A stretch of 64,000 bases of DNA. Source: Arenimonas donghaensis DSM 18148 = HO3-R19. GTDB lineage: Bacteria > Pseudomonadota > Gammaproteobacteria > Xanthomonadales > Xanthomonadaceae. Within the stretch, counting starts at the first letter, position 1. Each line of letters begins with the position of its first letter. The translations under genes were made by a program, and so were the position numbers. Shown here piece after piece: positions 50,509 to 63,492 of this stretch. The stretch lies in assembly GCF_000743535.1 (NCBI RefSeq), contig NZ_AVCJ01000051.1:1-64000 (forward strand), written 5' to 3'. Under the pieces are notes generated by a model that saw only the letters and a program-made list of their open reading frames with translations, searched no databases and was not told the origin of the DNA.

Positions 50509-51225
50509 ATGAAGTTGCGTCTGTTGGCTGCCTGCCTGGCAGCCTTTGGTCTGAGCGCCGGCGTTGCCCTGGCCCAGTCCGCCCCGGCCAATGCGCCGGC
50601 TCCGCCCCCGGCCAACAAGCCGGTCCTGAGCTACGCGATTGGCTACGACCTGGGCAAGGACCTTGCCGACCAGAACGTCGACGTCGACATCAACCAGGTC
50701 ATCAAGGCGCTGCAGGACGGTTTCGCCAAGCGCGCCCCGGCCCACCCGCAGGAGCAGATGGACGGCCAGCTGGCCGGCCTGCAGCAGCGCATGGTGGCCC
50801 AGGCCCGCAGCGAGTTCGAACGCGTGGCCAATGAAAACAAGGCCAAGTCCGACGCGTTCCTGGCGGCCAACCGTGGCAAGCCGGGCATCACCGTGCTGCC
50901 CAGCGGCATCCAGTATCGCGTGATCGAGGCCGGCACCGGCGCCAAGCCGACGACCAGCAGCACGGTGAAGATGCACTACCGTGGTTCGGTCTCGACCGGC
51001 CAGGAGTTCGCCAACACCTACGCGCAGCAGAACCCGACCCCGGCCTCGTTCAAGGTCAGCGAGTTCCCGATCCGCGGCGTCCAGGAAGTCCTGGTGATGA
51101 TGCCGGCCGGCTCGCGCTGGGAAGTGTTCCTGCCGTCCGACAAGGCGTTTGGCAACGACCCGCGTTCGCCGGTCGGCCCGGGCCAGGCGCTGGTCTTCGA
51201 CATCAAGCTCGAAGGCGTCGAGTAA
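50509..51225 (+). CDS. fkpA: FKBP-type peptidyl-prolyl isomerase, Mip/FkpA-like
   Basis: This is a 238-aa exported folding factor. A signal peptide (about 1-22, ending GVALAQS) leads to an Ala/Pro linker, then the helical dimerisation domain YAIGYDLGKDLADQ...DINQVIKALQDGF and the FKBP domain (VLPSGIQYRVIEAGTG, VKMHYRGSVSTGQEF). FKBP residues such as Y and D are partly altered in the last part (FPIRGVQEVLVMMPAGSRWEVFLPS), so activity may be modest. A terminator closes the gene at 51232. Confidence 0.92.
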   Translation: MKLRLLAACLAAFGLSAGVALAQSAPANAPAPPPANKPVLSYAIGYDLGKDLADQNVDVDINQVIKALQDGFAKRAPAHPQEQMDGQLAGLQQRMVAQARSEFERVANENKAKSDAFLAANRGKPGITVLPSGIQYRVIEAGTGAKPTTSSTVKMHYRGSVSTGQEFANTYAQQNPTPASFKVSEFPIRGVQEVLVMMPAGSRWEVFLPSDKAFGNDPRSPVGPGQALVFDIKLEGVE

Positions 51226-51231
51226 ACCTCC

Positions 51232-51267
51232 AGGGGCCGCGCCGGCGACGGCGCGGCCCCTGTTTTT
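51232..51267 (+). terminator. Rho-independent terminator after fkpA
   Basis: A perfect 12-bp stem AGGGGCCGCGCC/GGCGCGGCCCCT (51232-51243 with 51250-51261), loop GGCGAC, is followed by TGTTTTT. It lies 6 bases after the fkpA stop. Confidence 0.92.
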
Positions 51268-51280
51268 GCGCCACTCGATC

Positions 51281-51472
51281 ATGTCCACGTCCTCCGGCTA
51301 CCGCGCCGTGCTCAGCCCCTGCATCGGTATTTGTTCGCTTGATGCCAGCGGCCATTGCGAAGGCTGCCATCGCAGCGTCGCCGAGATCGCCCGCTGGTCG
51401 CAGATGGGCGACGACGAGCGCTTGAACCTGATGGAAACGGTGCTGCCCGCCCGCGAGGCGCTGCGGGTGTGA
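51281..51472 (+). CDS. DUF1289 small cysteine protein
   Basis: This 63-aa protein matches DUF1289: SPCIGICSLDASGHCEGCHRS followed by EIARWSQMGDDER. Four cysteines (in SPCIGICSLD and GHCEGCHR) are likely to hold a metal or iron-sulfur site. Function is unknown. The ATG 51281 lacks a clear ribosome site. Its TGA overlaps the GTG start of the next gene, so the pair is coupled. Confidence 0.85.
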   Translation: MSTSSGYRAVLSPCIGICSLDASGHCEGCHRSVAEIARWSQMGDDERLNLMETVLPAREALRV

Positions 51473-52089
51473 CCCGCCCGTTCGACCCGCTCGAACGGCT
51501 CCCCCATGCCCTGCTACCGCTGGACCGGCCTCCGCCCGGCCCGGGCTGGAACCATGCCGAACTGGCCGACCTGCTGCCCGCCGGCCTGCCGCTGCGCCAG
51601 GCAGCCGTGCTGGTGGCCCTGGTGGAACGCCCGGGTGGCCCGCAGGTCCTGCTGACCCGTCGCACCGAGGCGCTGCGCCACCACGCCGGCCAGATCGCCT
51701 TTCCCGGCGGACGCATCGAGAACAGCGACGCCGATCCGGTGGAAGCCGCCCTGCGCGAAGCGCACGAGGAAGTGGGCCTGCCGGGTGCGCTGTCCACGCC
51801 CCAGGGTTACCTCGACCCTTTCGTCACGATCACCGGCTTCCACGTTTTCCCCGTGGTGGCGCGGGTGCAGGACGCGTTCCGGGCGGCGCCGGATCCCTCC
51901 GAGGTCGCGGAGGCCTTCGAGGTCCCGCTGCGTTTCCTGCTCGACCCGGACAACGTGCGCACGCTCGACGTCGACTTCCAGGGCCGCCAGCGGCGGGTGC
52001 TGGAACTGAGCTACGGTGGCCATCGCATCTGGGGTGCCACGGCCTCGATGCTGGTCAATTTCCGCCAGAGACTGGAGCAGCACGGATGA
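51469..52089 (+). CDS. nudL: NUDIX hydrolase, CoA pyrophosphatase-type (NudL)
   Basis: This is a 206-aa NUDIX protein. The CoA-pyrophosphatase signature LLTRRTEALRHHAGQIAFPG leads into the Nudix box GGRIENSDADPVEAALREAHEEVGL (split here for reading; residues about 72-96). E. coli NudL/YeaB-like enzymes cleave CoA or acyl-CoA into phosphopantetheine and 3',5'-ADP. The start is GTG 51469, overlapping the DUF1289 stop; the longer open frame runs inside DUF1289. The stop overlaps the ATG of the sulfurtransferase. Confidence 0.9.
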   Translation: MTRPFDPLERLPHALLPLDRPPPGPGWNHAELADLLPAGLPLRQAAVLVALVERPGGPQVLLTRRTEALRHHAGQIAFPGGRIENSDADPVEAALREAHEEVGLPGALSTPQGYLDPFVTITGFHVFPVVARVQDAFRAAPDPSEVAEAFEVPLRFLLDPDNVRTLDVDFQGRQRRVLELSYGGHRIWGATASMLVNFRQRLEQHG

Positions 52090-52943
52090 AGTGGACCACG
52101 CTGGTATCGGCAGAAGACCTGGCCGCGAAACTGGGCGAACCGGGCCTGGTGCTGGTTGATTGCCGGCACGCGCTGGGCGACCCCGATGCCGGCGAGGCGG
52201 CCTGGGCGCAGTCCCACTTGCCCGGCGCAGGCCATGCCCACCTCGAGCGCGACCTGTCGCGGCCGGGTGCGCCCGCGAGCGAGGGCCGGCATCCGCTGCC
52301 GACGGCGGCCCGGTTCGCCGCCTTGCTGGGACGGCTGGGCATCCGGGCTTCGGACCAGGTGGTCGCCTACGACGAACAAAGCGGCGCCATGGCCGCCGCC
52401 CGCTTCTGGTGGCTGCTGCGGCAGTTCGGCCATGAACGCGTCGCGGTGCTCGATGGCGGCCTGGCGCGCTGGCGGGCATTGGGCCTGCCCCTGGACACCC
52501 GTGGGCCGGTGCCCGGCCCGGACTATCCCGGTGACTTCGACGCCTCGGGCCAGGTCGATACCCAGGACGTGCTGGCCCGCCTGGACGACGCGCCGGGCTG
52601 GCTGCTCGATGCCCGTGCGCCCGAGCGTTTCCGCGGTGACGTCGAGCCCCTGGATCCGGTGGCCGGCCACATCCCGGGTGCCGGCAACCGGCCCTTCACG
52701 GCAAACCTCGCCGAAGGCCGGTTCCTGGCGCCGGATGTGCTTCGGCGCCAGTTCGTCGCCCTGATGCACGGGCGGCAGCCCGCTCAGGTCGTGCTTTCCT
52801 GCGGCTCGGGCGTCACGGCCTGCCACAACCTGCTGGCCATGGAGCATGCCGGCCTGCACGGGGCGCGGATCTATCCGGCGTCCTGGAGTGGTTGGGTGGC
52901 CGACCGCTCGCGGCCGGTGGCGACGGGCGACGCGCCGGGCTAG
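52086..52943 (+). CDS. sseA: 3-mercaptopyruvate/thiosulfate sulfurtransferase
   Basis: This 285-aa enzyme has two rhodanese domains. The active-site loop is CGSGVTA with the persulfide cysteine near 239; this loop sequence is typical of SseA-type mercaptopyruvate sulfurtransferase. The first domain has the usual inactive DCRHALGDPDAGEAAW and HLPGAGHAHLERDLS, and the second LLDARAPERFRG and GHIPGAGNRPF. It overlaps nudL by four bases. Its TAG is shared as CTAG with the opposing lipoprotein gene. Confidence 0.92.
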   Translation: MKWTTLVSAEDLAAKLGEPGLVLVDCRHALGDPDAGEAAWAQSHLPGAGHAHLERDLSRPGAPASEGRHPLPTAARFAALLGRLGIRASDQVVAYDEQSGAMAAARFWWLLRQFGHERVAVLDGGLARWRALGLPLDTRGPVPGPDYPGDFDASGQVDTQDVLARLDDAPGWLLDARAPERFRGDVEPLDPVAGHIPGAGNRPFTANLAEGRFLAPDVLRRQFVALMHGRQPAQVVLSCGSGVTACHNLLAMEHAGLHGARIYPASWSGWVADRSRPVATGDAPG

Positions 52944-53323
52944 AGCGAATAGCTGTCGCGCGGGGGGCGTGTCGGCAGGATTTCCACCCGCACCAGCTCC
53001 TGCTCGTCCACGGTCATGCGCCAGCGACCCCGGGAAAGATGCGGCGGCTCGTCAACGCGAAAGCGTGCGCTCAATACGCCGACGCCGATGCTGAAGCCTT
53101 CCGCATCGAAACTGTGCACCGGCCCCTCGACGCGCGTGCGCGCGCCGCCGCTGACCCGCTCGTAGTTGCCGTGCCCGTCGGGCATCAGCACCAGCAAGAC
53201 GCCGTCGCCGCGCCAGTGGCCGGCGTACTGCGCGTAGTCGGCGGGGATTGGTTCGCGGCAGCCCGCCAGCACCAGGGCTGCCGCGGCCACCACCGCCAGC
53301 AGGGCCGGGCGCGCCAGCTTCAT
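52940..53323 (-). CDS. Small hypothetical lipoprotein
   Basis: This is a 127-aa protein with a lipobox: MKLARPALLAVVAAAALVL then AGC, so cysteine 22 would be acylated. The mature part holds a short beta-rich domain (YAQYAGHWRGDGVLLVLMPDG, GGARTRVEGPVHSF, FRVDEPPHLSRGRWRMTVDE) that I do not recognise. ATG 53323 overlaps the stop of the crotonase gene (ATGA). A longer frame upstream is out of step with a plausible signal peptide. Confidence 0.7.
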   Translation of the reverse strand: MKLARPALLAVVAAAALVLAGCREPIPADYAQYAGHWRGDGVLLVLMPDGHGNYERVSGGARTRVEGPVHSFDAEGFSIGVGVLSARFRVDEPPHLSRGRWRMTVDEQELVRVEILPTRPPRDSYSL

Positions 53324-54069
53324 TTGCCCAGCCGGGCGACCAGGGCCTGCAGGGCCGCCTGCGTGTGGGGCGAGTTCCACTCGGTCAGGAAACCATCGAG
53401 GTCGTCTTCGTGGAACGAGGCCAGGGCCCCGACCAGGTCCGCACGCGCCAGCGAGCGCGTGGCCAGCATCGCCGGGTTGGGCAGTTCGAGCAGCTGCTGC
53501 AGCCACACCAGCGCGCGCTGCACCACGTGTTCGGCATCGGTCAGTTCATCGACCAGGCCGAAAGCCAGTGCCTGCTCGGACTCGACCAGTTCGCCGGCCA
53601 CCAGCAGGCGCTCGGCCCGGTAGACGCCGACCACGCGGCGCATCAGGTGCTGGATGGCGTCGGGGGCGACCAGGCCGACCTGCACTTCATTGAGGCCGAT
53701 GCGGAACGGGCCGCGCGCCATGACGCGGTAGTCGCAGCACAGGGCCAGTACGCAGCCACCGGCCGGGCTGTGGCCGCCGATGGCGGCGACTACCGGCACC
53801 GGCGACGCGGCGATGGCATGCGCCGCGGAAAACAGCGAGGCCCAGCCGGCCTTCAGGGCGGCGGTGTCCAGCCCCATCAGGTGCGGCACGTCCATGCCGG
53901 CGGAAAAAACCTTGGCGCCGCCGGACAGGATGATGCCGCGGGCACCTTCGGCAGGCGCCGCTTCGACGGCGGTGCGAAGGGCCGCCAGCAGCTCCGGCGT
54001 CAACGCGTTGACCGGCGGGCGCGCCAGCTGGAGTTCAAGGATGTCGCCGTGGCGATGGGTGGTGATCAT
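53320..54069 (-). CDS. Crotonase-fold protein, probable delta3,delta2-enoyl-CoA isomerase
   Basis: This is a 249-aa member of the enoyl-CoA hydratase/isomerase family. In the first active-site segment the hydratase glutamate is replaced (SPAGGCVLALCCDYRVMA), while the glutamate in IGLNEVQVGL is kept. That pattern, and the overall similarity to mitochondrial ECI1, point to isomerisation of cis/trans-3-enoyl-CoA in unsaturated fatty acid beta-oxidation. ATG 54069 is the start, with an oxyanion segment AKVFSAGMDV. A hydratase is encoded at 49.6-50.4 kb. Confidence 0.78.
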   Translation of the reverse strand: MITTHRHGDILELQLARPPVNALTPELLAALRTAVEAAPAEGARGIILSGGAKVFSAGMDVPHLMGLDTAALKAGWASLFSAAHAIAASPVPVVAAIGGHSPAGGCVLALCCDYRVMARGPFRIGLNEVQVGLVAPDAIQHLMRRVVGVYRAERLLVAGELVESEQALAFGLVDELTDAEHVVQRALVWLQQLLELPNPAMLATRSLARADLVGALASFHEDDLDGFLTEWNSPHTQAALQALVARLGK

Positions 54070-54078
54070 GTCGGGTCC

Positions 54079-55542
54079 TCAGGGCAGGCGGACGTCGGGG
54101 GCCCAACGATAGCGCACGGTGTAGCGCAGCTGGGTCTCGCCGCCGGCGGGCACCTTCACTTCGAAACCGGCGGCCTGGGCGTCGAGCTTTTTCGCCGGCA
54201 CCGAACTCGTCGTGATGTCCCAGTCGGTCCAGCGCGGCAGCACCTCGCGCACGTGCACGGTGGCGGCTTCGTCCTTGGCGTTGCGAAGCGTCAGCTGCAC
54301 GGTCTCGGTCATCGTGCGGCCGGCGCGGTCGAGCGCGAAGTCCGTGCGTTCGCGTTCAACCGTCAGGTCGAAGGCGGTGCCCAGCGTCAGCGAGACCTCG
54401 GCCTGGGCCGGGGTGTGCCCCATCGCGGCTTCGCCCAGGAAATCGTCCCCGTCGAAGACGCGCACGCGTCCGGCGGGCAACGGCACGCCGAGTCCGGCGG
54501 CCTTGGTGTTGTCGAACCGGAGCTGGGCCTGCACCGGCTGCTCGCCGGACTGGCCGTTGTAATTGGCGTCGATCATCGGATGTGGCGGCTGCCACTCACC
54601 CATGGGTGAGTGGGTTTCATAGCGGCGTTCGCAGGCCGCGCCGGTGACGGGGTCGACCAGCGGCAGGCGCTGCACGCTGCCGGTGGCCAGGTCGCCGGTG
54701 CCGGGCAGGCGGTAGGCGTGGTATTCGCCCGACGCCTGCGGGGCCGGGGCGGCGTCGGCCATCATCATGCGCTCGGCCTTGGCCGCCATCGGGGCGGCGT
54801 AGCTGGCATCGGCGACCCGGTTGGGTTCGCCGGCCACCAGGGTGAGCGCCGTGTCGCGGAAGTCCATGCCGGAGTTGTTGGCGACCATCGCGGCGCCGTC
54901 GAAGTCCATGCGGCAGGCCTTGCCCTGGCCCTGCACGGTGGCACGGTACTCGGCGCGCCAGGCCAGGCCGCCCGTGGCGTAGTCCAGGTCGAACACCTGG
55001 CGACCGGCACGCGCGGCGCGCAGGGTCCAGGCCAGGCCGGGTTCGGCGGCCAGTCCCTCGGGCAATTCGGGCAGTTCGAAGCTCGCGTAGTTCGACAGCA
55101 CCCGCACCTGGCCACTGTCCAGGCGCAGGGTCAGGCCGTTCCCGGCGGAGAGCAGGGTGCCGGCATGGCGTTCGACGCCGTTGCCGACGGCCTGGGTCAC
55201 CACCACCTGCTGTCCGATCGCGCGCTGCAGCAGCGCGTCCTGATCGGCCAGGGCGAAATCGTAGCGCTGGCCGGTGACGCGGGCCTCGCCGTCGGGTTCC
55301 AGTCGCACCGAGCTGGCGTCGAGCGCCTGCGGAAGCCGCGCGTAGCGAACGGTGTTGTCGCCGGCTTCCAGGTTCCAGCCGAGCCGCGTCTGGACCCGGG
55401 CATGGCCAGCGCCGCCGCCGTAACCACCGCCGCGGGAAACGGCGTCGAAATCGCCGCTGTAGACCGTCAGCCGGGTTTCCTGCGCCAGCGCAGGCGAAAC
55501 AAGGGCGGCCGCGATGGCCAGGGCGAGCAAGGGGTGTTTCAT
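54079..55542 (-). CDS. DUF4139 exported protein
   Basis: This 487-aa protein has a signal peptide (MKHPLLALAIAAALVSPALA) and the DUF4139 domain in its C-terminal half. Segments include LPAGRVRVFDGDDFLGE, AFDLTVERERTDFALD, TETVQLTLRNAKDEAATVHV and a final GGETQLRYTVRYRW. An internal region with a glycine run (RGGGYGGGAG) and a Met-rich stretch (AERMMMADAAP) is present. The function is unknown. It lies 9 bp upstream of the isomerase gene and is divergent from the copper chaperone gene. Confidence 0.85.
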   Translation of the reverse strand: MKHPLLALAIAAALVSPALAQETRLTVYSGDFDAVSRGGGYGGGAGHARVQTRLGWNLEAGDNTVRYARLPQALDASSVRLEPDGEARVTGQRYDFALADQDALLQRAIGQQVVVTQAVGNGVERHAGTLLSAGNGLTLRLDSGQVRVLSNYASFELPELPEGLAAEPGLAWTLRAARAGRQVFDLDYATGGLAWRAEYRATVQGQGKACRMDFDGAAMVANNSGMDFRDTALTLVAGEPNRVADASYAAPMAAKAERMMMADAAPAPQASGEYHAYRLPGTGDLATGSVQRLPLVDPVTGAACERRYETHSPMGEWQPPHPMIDANYNGQSGEQPVQAQLRFDNTKAAGLGVPLPAGRVRVFDGDDFLGEAAMGHTPAQAEVSLTLGTAFDLTVERERTDFALDRAGRTMTETVQLTLRNAKDEAATVHVREVLPRWTDWDITTSSVPAKKLDAQAAGFEVKVPAGGETQLRYTVRYRWAPDVRLP

Positions 55543-55583
55543 GGTTCAGGGCTCCTCTACGGGCGTCGGATTACTATAGGCCG

Positions 55584-56042
55584 ATGAACGCACGACGCTT
55601 CCTGATGGGGTTGCCCCTGTTGATGCTGGCTTCAGCCTCCTTCGCCGCCCCGGCGGCGGTCGGGGCCGAAGACTGCCGGCCCACGATAGAAAATCCCTGG
55701 CTGCGGGCCGCGCCGCCGGGCGCGACTTCGCTTGCCGCTTACCTGGTGCTCAGGAACGACTGCGCCGGGCCGGTGGAGGTGGTGGCCGTGGAAAGCCTGG
55801 ATTTCGGCATGCCGATGATCCATCGCACCGTCGAGGAAGGCGGCGTGAGCCGGATGCGCCCGGCGGGCAGGCTGCTGCTGGCCCCGGGCGAGTCACTGAG
55901 CTTCGAGCCCGGCGGCCTGCACCTGATGCTGATGCGGCCGAATCGGCCCTTGCCCGAGGGCGACCGGGCGCGCGTCCGGCTGGTGCTGGCGGATGGCCGC
56001 AAGTTGTTCGCCCAGTTCCCCGTGCGTCGCTCAGCGCCCTGA
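55584..56042 (+). CDS. PCu(A)C-family periplasmic copper chaperone
   Basis: PCu(A)C proteins carry Cu(I) in the periplasm for insertion into cytochrome oxidase CuA sites. The 152-aa product has a signal peptide (about 1-22), then the domain ENPWLRAAPPGATSLAAYLVL. Copper ligands are present as MPMIHRTVEEGGVSRM and HLMLM, i.e. H...M and HxM. Two cysteines (C31, C60) may form a disulfide. It lacks senC/sco neighbours here. Copper handling may connect it to the hvf system, but the distance is 30 kb. Confidence 0.88.
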   Translation: MNARRFLMGLPLLMLASASFAAPAAVGAEDCRPTIENPWLRAAPPGATSLAAYLVLRNDCAGPVEVVAVESLDFGMPMIHRTVEEGGVSRMRPAGRLLLAPGESLSFEPGGLHLMLMRPNRPLPEGDRARVRLVLADGRKLFAQFPVRRSAP

Positions 56043-56065
56043 GCCACCGCGGGCGCGGTCTGGAT

Positions 56066-56460
56066 TCAGCCGGCGCAGGCGGCTTTCACCGCGTCGGGCA
56101 GCGGGACCGACTGGCCGCCGCGGTCGACCCAGACCAGGACCGTGTGGCCGTCGCAATAAAGCACGTCGCCGTCGCAAGCCGACAGGATGCGGTGCCCCAG
56201 GGTCAGCGACTTGTTGCCGACCCGTTCGGCGAATAGCTCGACGCGCACGGTTTCCGGCCAGTTCACCGGCCGGCGGTAGTTCACCTGCACCGCGGCCATG
56301 ATCGGGGCGGCGGTTTCTCCGGCCCAGTCGGCGCTGAGCGACTTGAACCAGCGCACCCGCGCTTCCTCGATGTAACCCAGGTAGCTGGCGTTGTTGGCGT
56401 GGTTGAAGGCGTCCAGGTCGCGCCAGCGCACCTCCAGGTCCACGGTGTACACGACCGGGT

Positions 56461-56464
<4 letters not shown>
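56066..56464 (-). CDS. Acyl-CoA thioesterase (4HBT hotdog fold)
   Basis: This 132-aa hotdog-fold protein has the 4-hydroxybenzoyl-CoA thioesterase signature [24 protein letters not shown] with the catalytic aspartate. It is close in length to YbgC/FcbC-like thioesterases, which hydrolyse short acyl-CoAs. The substrate is not known. Its ATG 56464 overlaps the uvrA stop by four bases, so it may be cotranscribed with uvrA. Confidence 0.85.
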
Positions 56465-59322
<2,858 letters not shown>

Positions 59323-59431
59323 GCGCCGGGGAGGGCTCCTTGCGGCTGGCGGGAACGGGAACCCGGCAGTCTAGCAGTCCGCCCCCTCCCGACCGGCTAC
59401 GGCGGGTGAATTGCCTTGTGGGACAGGGGCT

Positions 59432-59461
59432 TGCGCCGGGCCGGGCGTGTCCCCTATAATT
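59432..59461 (+). promoter_or_regulatory. Promoter of rplU-rpmA
   Basis: TTGCGC (59432-59437) and a consensus TATAAT (59456-59461) are separated by 18 bases, giving a leader of roughly 57 bases before rplU. The region is divergent from uvrA, whose start is 109 bp away; no SOS (LexA) box was seen near uvrA. Confidence 0.75.
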
Positions 59462-59524
59462 CCGCTTCTGTGCCCGTTGACCCCGGGTCAGAGTGTCCAA
59501 AATAACTACAGAGGAATTCCGGTC

Positions 59525-59836
59525 ATGTACGCAGTCATCGTTACCGGCGGTAAGCAATACCGCGTCATGCAGGGCGAGACCCTGAAGGTCGAGAAAATCG
59601 ACCTGGAAGAAGGCAAGAGCTTCGACATCGAAAAGGTGCTGATGCTCGGCGACGGCGACAAGGTCACCGTCGGTGCGCCGCTCGTCGATGGCGCCAAGGT
59701 CACGGCCACCGTCAAGTCGCATGGTCGTCTTGAGAAGGTCCGCATCGTCAAGTTCCGCCGTCGTAAGCACCATCGCAAGCAGATGGGCCACCGGCAGTAC
59801 TTCACCGAAATCGAAATCACCGGCATCGCCGGCTAA
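59525..59836 (+). CDS. rplU: 50S ribosomal protein L21
   Basis: L21 binds 23S rRNA in the large subunit. The 103-aa protein has the canonical start [20 protein letters not shown] and the basic [21 protein letters not shown] end. The start ATG 59525 has a GAGGAA ribosome site 8 bases upstream. rpmA follows 18 bp later, then obgE, the conserved order. Confidence 0.97.
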   Translation: MYAVIVTGGKQYRVMQGETLKVEKIDLEEGKSFDIEKVLMLGDGDKVTVGAPLVDGAKVTATVKSHGRLEKVRIVKFRRRKHHRKQMGHRQYFTEIEITGIAG

Positions 59837-59854
59837 GCCAGAGGAGACAACGTC

Positions 59855-60115
59855 ATGGCACAGAAAAAAGGCGTAGGCTCGTCCCGCAACGGCCGCGACT
59901 CCAACCCGAAGTACCTGGGCGTCAAGATGTACGGCGGCCAGGCCATCGAAGCCGGCAACATCATCGTGCGCCAGCGCGGCACCGAGTTCCATCCGGGTCC
60001 GGGCGTCGGCCTCGGCCGCGACCACACCCTGTTCGCCCTGGTGAACGGCGTGGTCGATTTCTCGGTCAAGGGCCCCAAGAAGCGCCGCACCGTGAGCGTG
60101 GTCCCGGCGGCCTGA
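59855..60115 (+). CDS. rpmA: 50S ribosomal protein L27
   Basis: L27 reaches the peptidyl-transferase centre. The 86-aa protein has the typical start [17 protein letters not shown] and [12 protein letters not shown], then [17 protein letters not shown] and [16 protein letters not shown] ribosome site precedes the ATG by 8 bases. A terminator follows at 60140. Confidence 0.97.
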   Translation: MAQKKGVGSSRNGRDSNPKYLGVKMYGGQAIEAGNIIVRQRGTEFHPGPGVGLGRDHTLFALVNGVVDFSVKGPKKRRTVSVVPAA

Positions 60116-60136
60116 AACCCGCCCGGTTCCGCCTGA

Positions 60137-61357
<1,221 letters not shown>

Positions 61358-61420
61358 GGCGGCGTCGCGCCGCTGCCACGTGCGGGCCGGCGGCCGGCGG
61401 GTGGTCAAATCCCAGGCAGC

Positions 61421-61445
61421 AAAAAGGCCGGCTTTCGCCGGCCTT
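61421..61445 (-). terminator. Terminator of rpsT
   Basis: The stem AAGGCCGGC/GCCGGCCTT (61424-61432 with 61437-61445), loop TTTC, is followed on the minus strand by a run of five T. It lies 48 bases past the rpsT stop and 63 bases past the obgE stop, and may serve both. Confidence 0.85.
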
Positions 61446-61493
61446 CGTGCGCTGGCCAGGGCGCCTGCCTGGGTGACCAGGGGCGCCGCGGGC

Positions 61494-61763
61494 TCAGGCC
61501 TGCTTGAGCGCCTTGATGTGGGCGCTGATGCGGCTCTTGTGGCGGGCAGCCTTGTTCTTGTGGATCAGGCCGCGGGCCGAATAACGGTCCAGGATCGGCT
61601 GGGCGGTCGCGAACGCGGCCTCGGCGGCCGGGGCGTCCTTGGCTTCGAGGGCCTTGAGGACCTTCTTCACGGCGGTGCGCAGCATGGAACGCTGGCTGGC
61701 ATTGCGGGCGTTGCGGACGACGGTCTGCTTGGCGCGCTTCTTGGCGGACTTGATGTTGGCCAC
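61494..61763 (-). CDS. rpsT: 30S ribosomal protein S20
   Basis: S20 binds 16S rRNA. The 89-aa helical protein begins (M)[17 protein letters not shown] and ends [11 protein letters not shown]. The start is GTG 61763 with an AGGAG ribosome site; upstream frame extension is not conserved. A non-ATG start is common in S20 and is linked with autogenous control. It is divergent from murJ, the usual neighbour. Confidence 0.96.
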   Translation of the reverse strand: MANIKSAKKRAKQTVVRNARNASQRSMLRTAVKKVLKALEAKDAPAAEAAFATAQPILDRYSARGLIHKNKAARHKSRISAHIKALKQA

Positions 61764-61888
61764 GGAGGGCTCCTGAAAACGTTGGACGATGGCCAGGATT
61801 TGCGGTCCCGGCCGGGAATAAGGGGTCGAAAGACCCGAAATTATGGGGGATTCAGTAGCTTGAGTCAAATACCCCCGGGGGGCAGGGC

Positions 61889-63469
61889 ATGACGGCCCCC
61901 ACCGAGCCCCGGGCGCGGGGCGGGCTGCTGCGCTCGACCGCGGTTTTCAGCGCGATGACCCTGCTCTCGCGCGTCGCCGGCTTCGCCCGGGACGTGGTGC
62001 AGGCCCAGATCTTCGGCGCCGGCGGCCTGGTCGACGCCTTCGCGGTGGCCTACCGCATCCCCAACTACCTGCGCCGGATCTTCGCCGAGGGTTCCTTCGC
62101 CTCGGCCTTCGTGCCGGTGCTGTCGGAGCTGCGCCAGCGTGGCGACCAGGCGGCGCTCAAGGACTTCCTGGACCACGTCGCCGGGGCCCTGTGCGCGGTG
62201 GTGCTGGTGGTCAGCGGCCTGGGCGTGCTGGCGGCGCCGCTGGTGGTGGCGATGATCGCGCCCGGCCAGCTCGACGACGCCGCCAAGTTCGGCCTTACCA
62301 GCGACCTGCTGCGCATCGTCTTCCCCTACCTGGCCCTGGTGTCGATGACGGCCCTGGCCGGCGCCGTGCTCAACAGTTTCCAGCGCTTCGCCCTGCCGGC
62401 AGTGACGCCGGTGCTGCACAACCTGTCGGTCATCGCGGCCATGCTGTTCCTGGCCCCGTTGCTGGCGGTGCCCATCCACGCCCTGGCCTGGGGCGTGCTG
62501 GCCGCCGGCCTGCTGCAGCTGGTGCTGCTGTGGCCGGCGATGGGGCGGCTGGGCCTGCGGCCGCGGCTGCGGCTCAATTTCAGGCACCCGGGTGTGCGCC
62601 GGGTCGGCACGCTGATGCTGCCGACGCTGTTTTCCTCGTCCGTGGCCCAGCTGAACCTGATCGTCGGCACGATGTTCGCGTCGCTGCTGATGGACGGCAG
62701 CAACAGCTGGCTCTATTACTCGGACCGGCTGGTGGAATTCCCGCTGGGCCTGTTCGGCGTGGCGCTGGGCACGGTGATCCTGCCGCACCTGGCGCGCCGG
62801 CACGCCGACACCGACGCCAGCGGCTACGCCAGCGCCCTGGACTGGGGCCTGCGCACGGTACTGATGCTGGCGGTGCCCGCGGCCCTGGGCCTGGTCCTGC
62901 TGGCGGAACCGCTGGTGCTGACGATCTTCGAGCGCGGTGCCTTCAATGAATTCGACGCCCGCATGACCTCGCTCAGCCTGATGGCCATGTGCATCGGCAT
63001 CCCGGGCTTCATGGCGACCAAGGTGCTGCTGTCGGCCTTTTACGCCCGCCAGGACACCCGCACGCCGATGCGTGCCGCGGTCCGCACGGTGTTCATCAAC
63101 GTCGCGCTGACCGCCCTGATCACCACGCCGCTGTGGCTCTGGGACGTGCCCGGCGCCCACGCCGGCATCGCCCTGGCCACGGGCCTGGCCGGCCTGGCCA
63201 ATGCCGGCCTGCTCTGGCTGGCGCTGCGCCGCGAGGGCCACTTCAGCCTGTCGGCAGGCTGGGGGCGGCACCTGCTGCGCGTGGGTGTCGGCAGCCTGGC
63301 CCTGGCGCTCGCGGTGCTTGGCTGTCTGTACGCGATCGGCGACTGGCGCGCTTGGGCCGGCGTGGCGCGCTGGGGCCTGCTGCTGGCGGTGGTGGCAGCC
63401 GGCGCCGGCGCCTATGGCCTGGGCCTGCTGGCGGCGGGCTGGCGACCGCGGGAACTGCGCGGCCCGTGA
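61889..63469 (+). CDS. murJ: Lipid II flippase MurJ
   Basis: MurJ moves lipid II across the inner membrane for peptidoglycan synthesis. The 526-aa protein has about 14 membrane segments. Diagnostic segments are [58 protein letters not shown] and the later [22 protein letters not shown]. The charged residues in the central cavity (R in LSRVAG, D/R near [11 protein letters not shown]) are kept. It is followed by ribF 23 bp later, the conserved order. Confidence 0.96.
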   Translation: MTAPTEPRARGGLLRSTAVFSAMTLLSRVAGFARDVVQAQIFGAGGLVDAFAVAYRIPNYLRRIFAEGSFASAFVPVLSELRQRGDQAALKDFLDHVAGALCAVVLVVSGLGVLAAPLVVAMIAPGQLDDAAKFGLTSDLLRIVFPYLALVSMTALAGAVLNSFQRFALPAVTPVLHNLSVIAAMLFLAPLLAVPIHALAWGVLAAGLLQLVLLWPAMGRLGLRPRLRLNFRHPGVRRVGTLMLPTLFSSSVAQLNLIVGTMFASLLMDGSNSWLYYSDRLVEFPLGLFGVALGTVILPHLARRHADTDASGYASALDWGLRTVLMLAVPAALGLVLLAEPLVLTIFERGAFNEFDARMTSLSLMAMCIGIPGFMATKVLLSAFYARQDTRTPMRAAVRTVFINVALTALITTPLWLWDVPGAHAGIALATGLAGLANAGLLWLALRREGHFSLSAGWGRHLLRVGVGSLALALAVLGCLYAIGDWRAWAGVARWGLLLAVVAAGAGAYGLGLLAAGWRPRELRGP

Positions 63470-63492
63470 ACCGGGCCAGCTATAATCGGCCG

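Noticed and set aside
59323-59431. LexA/SOS box for uvrA
   Set aside because: I saw no CTGT-N8-ACAG-like site in the uvrA upstream region.
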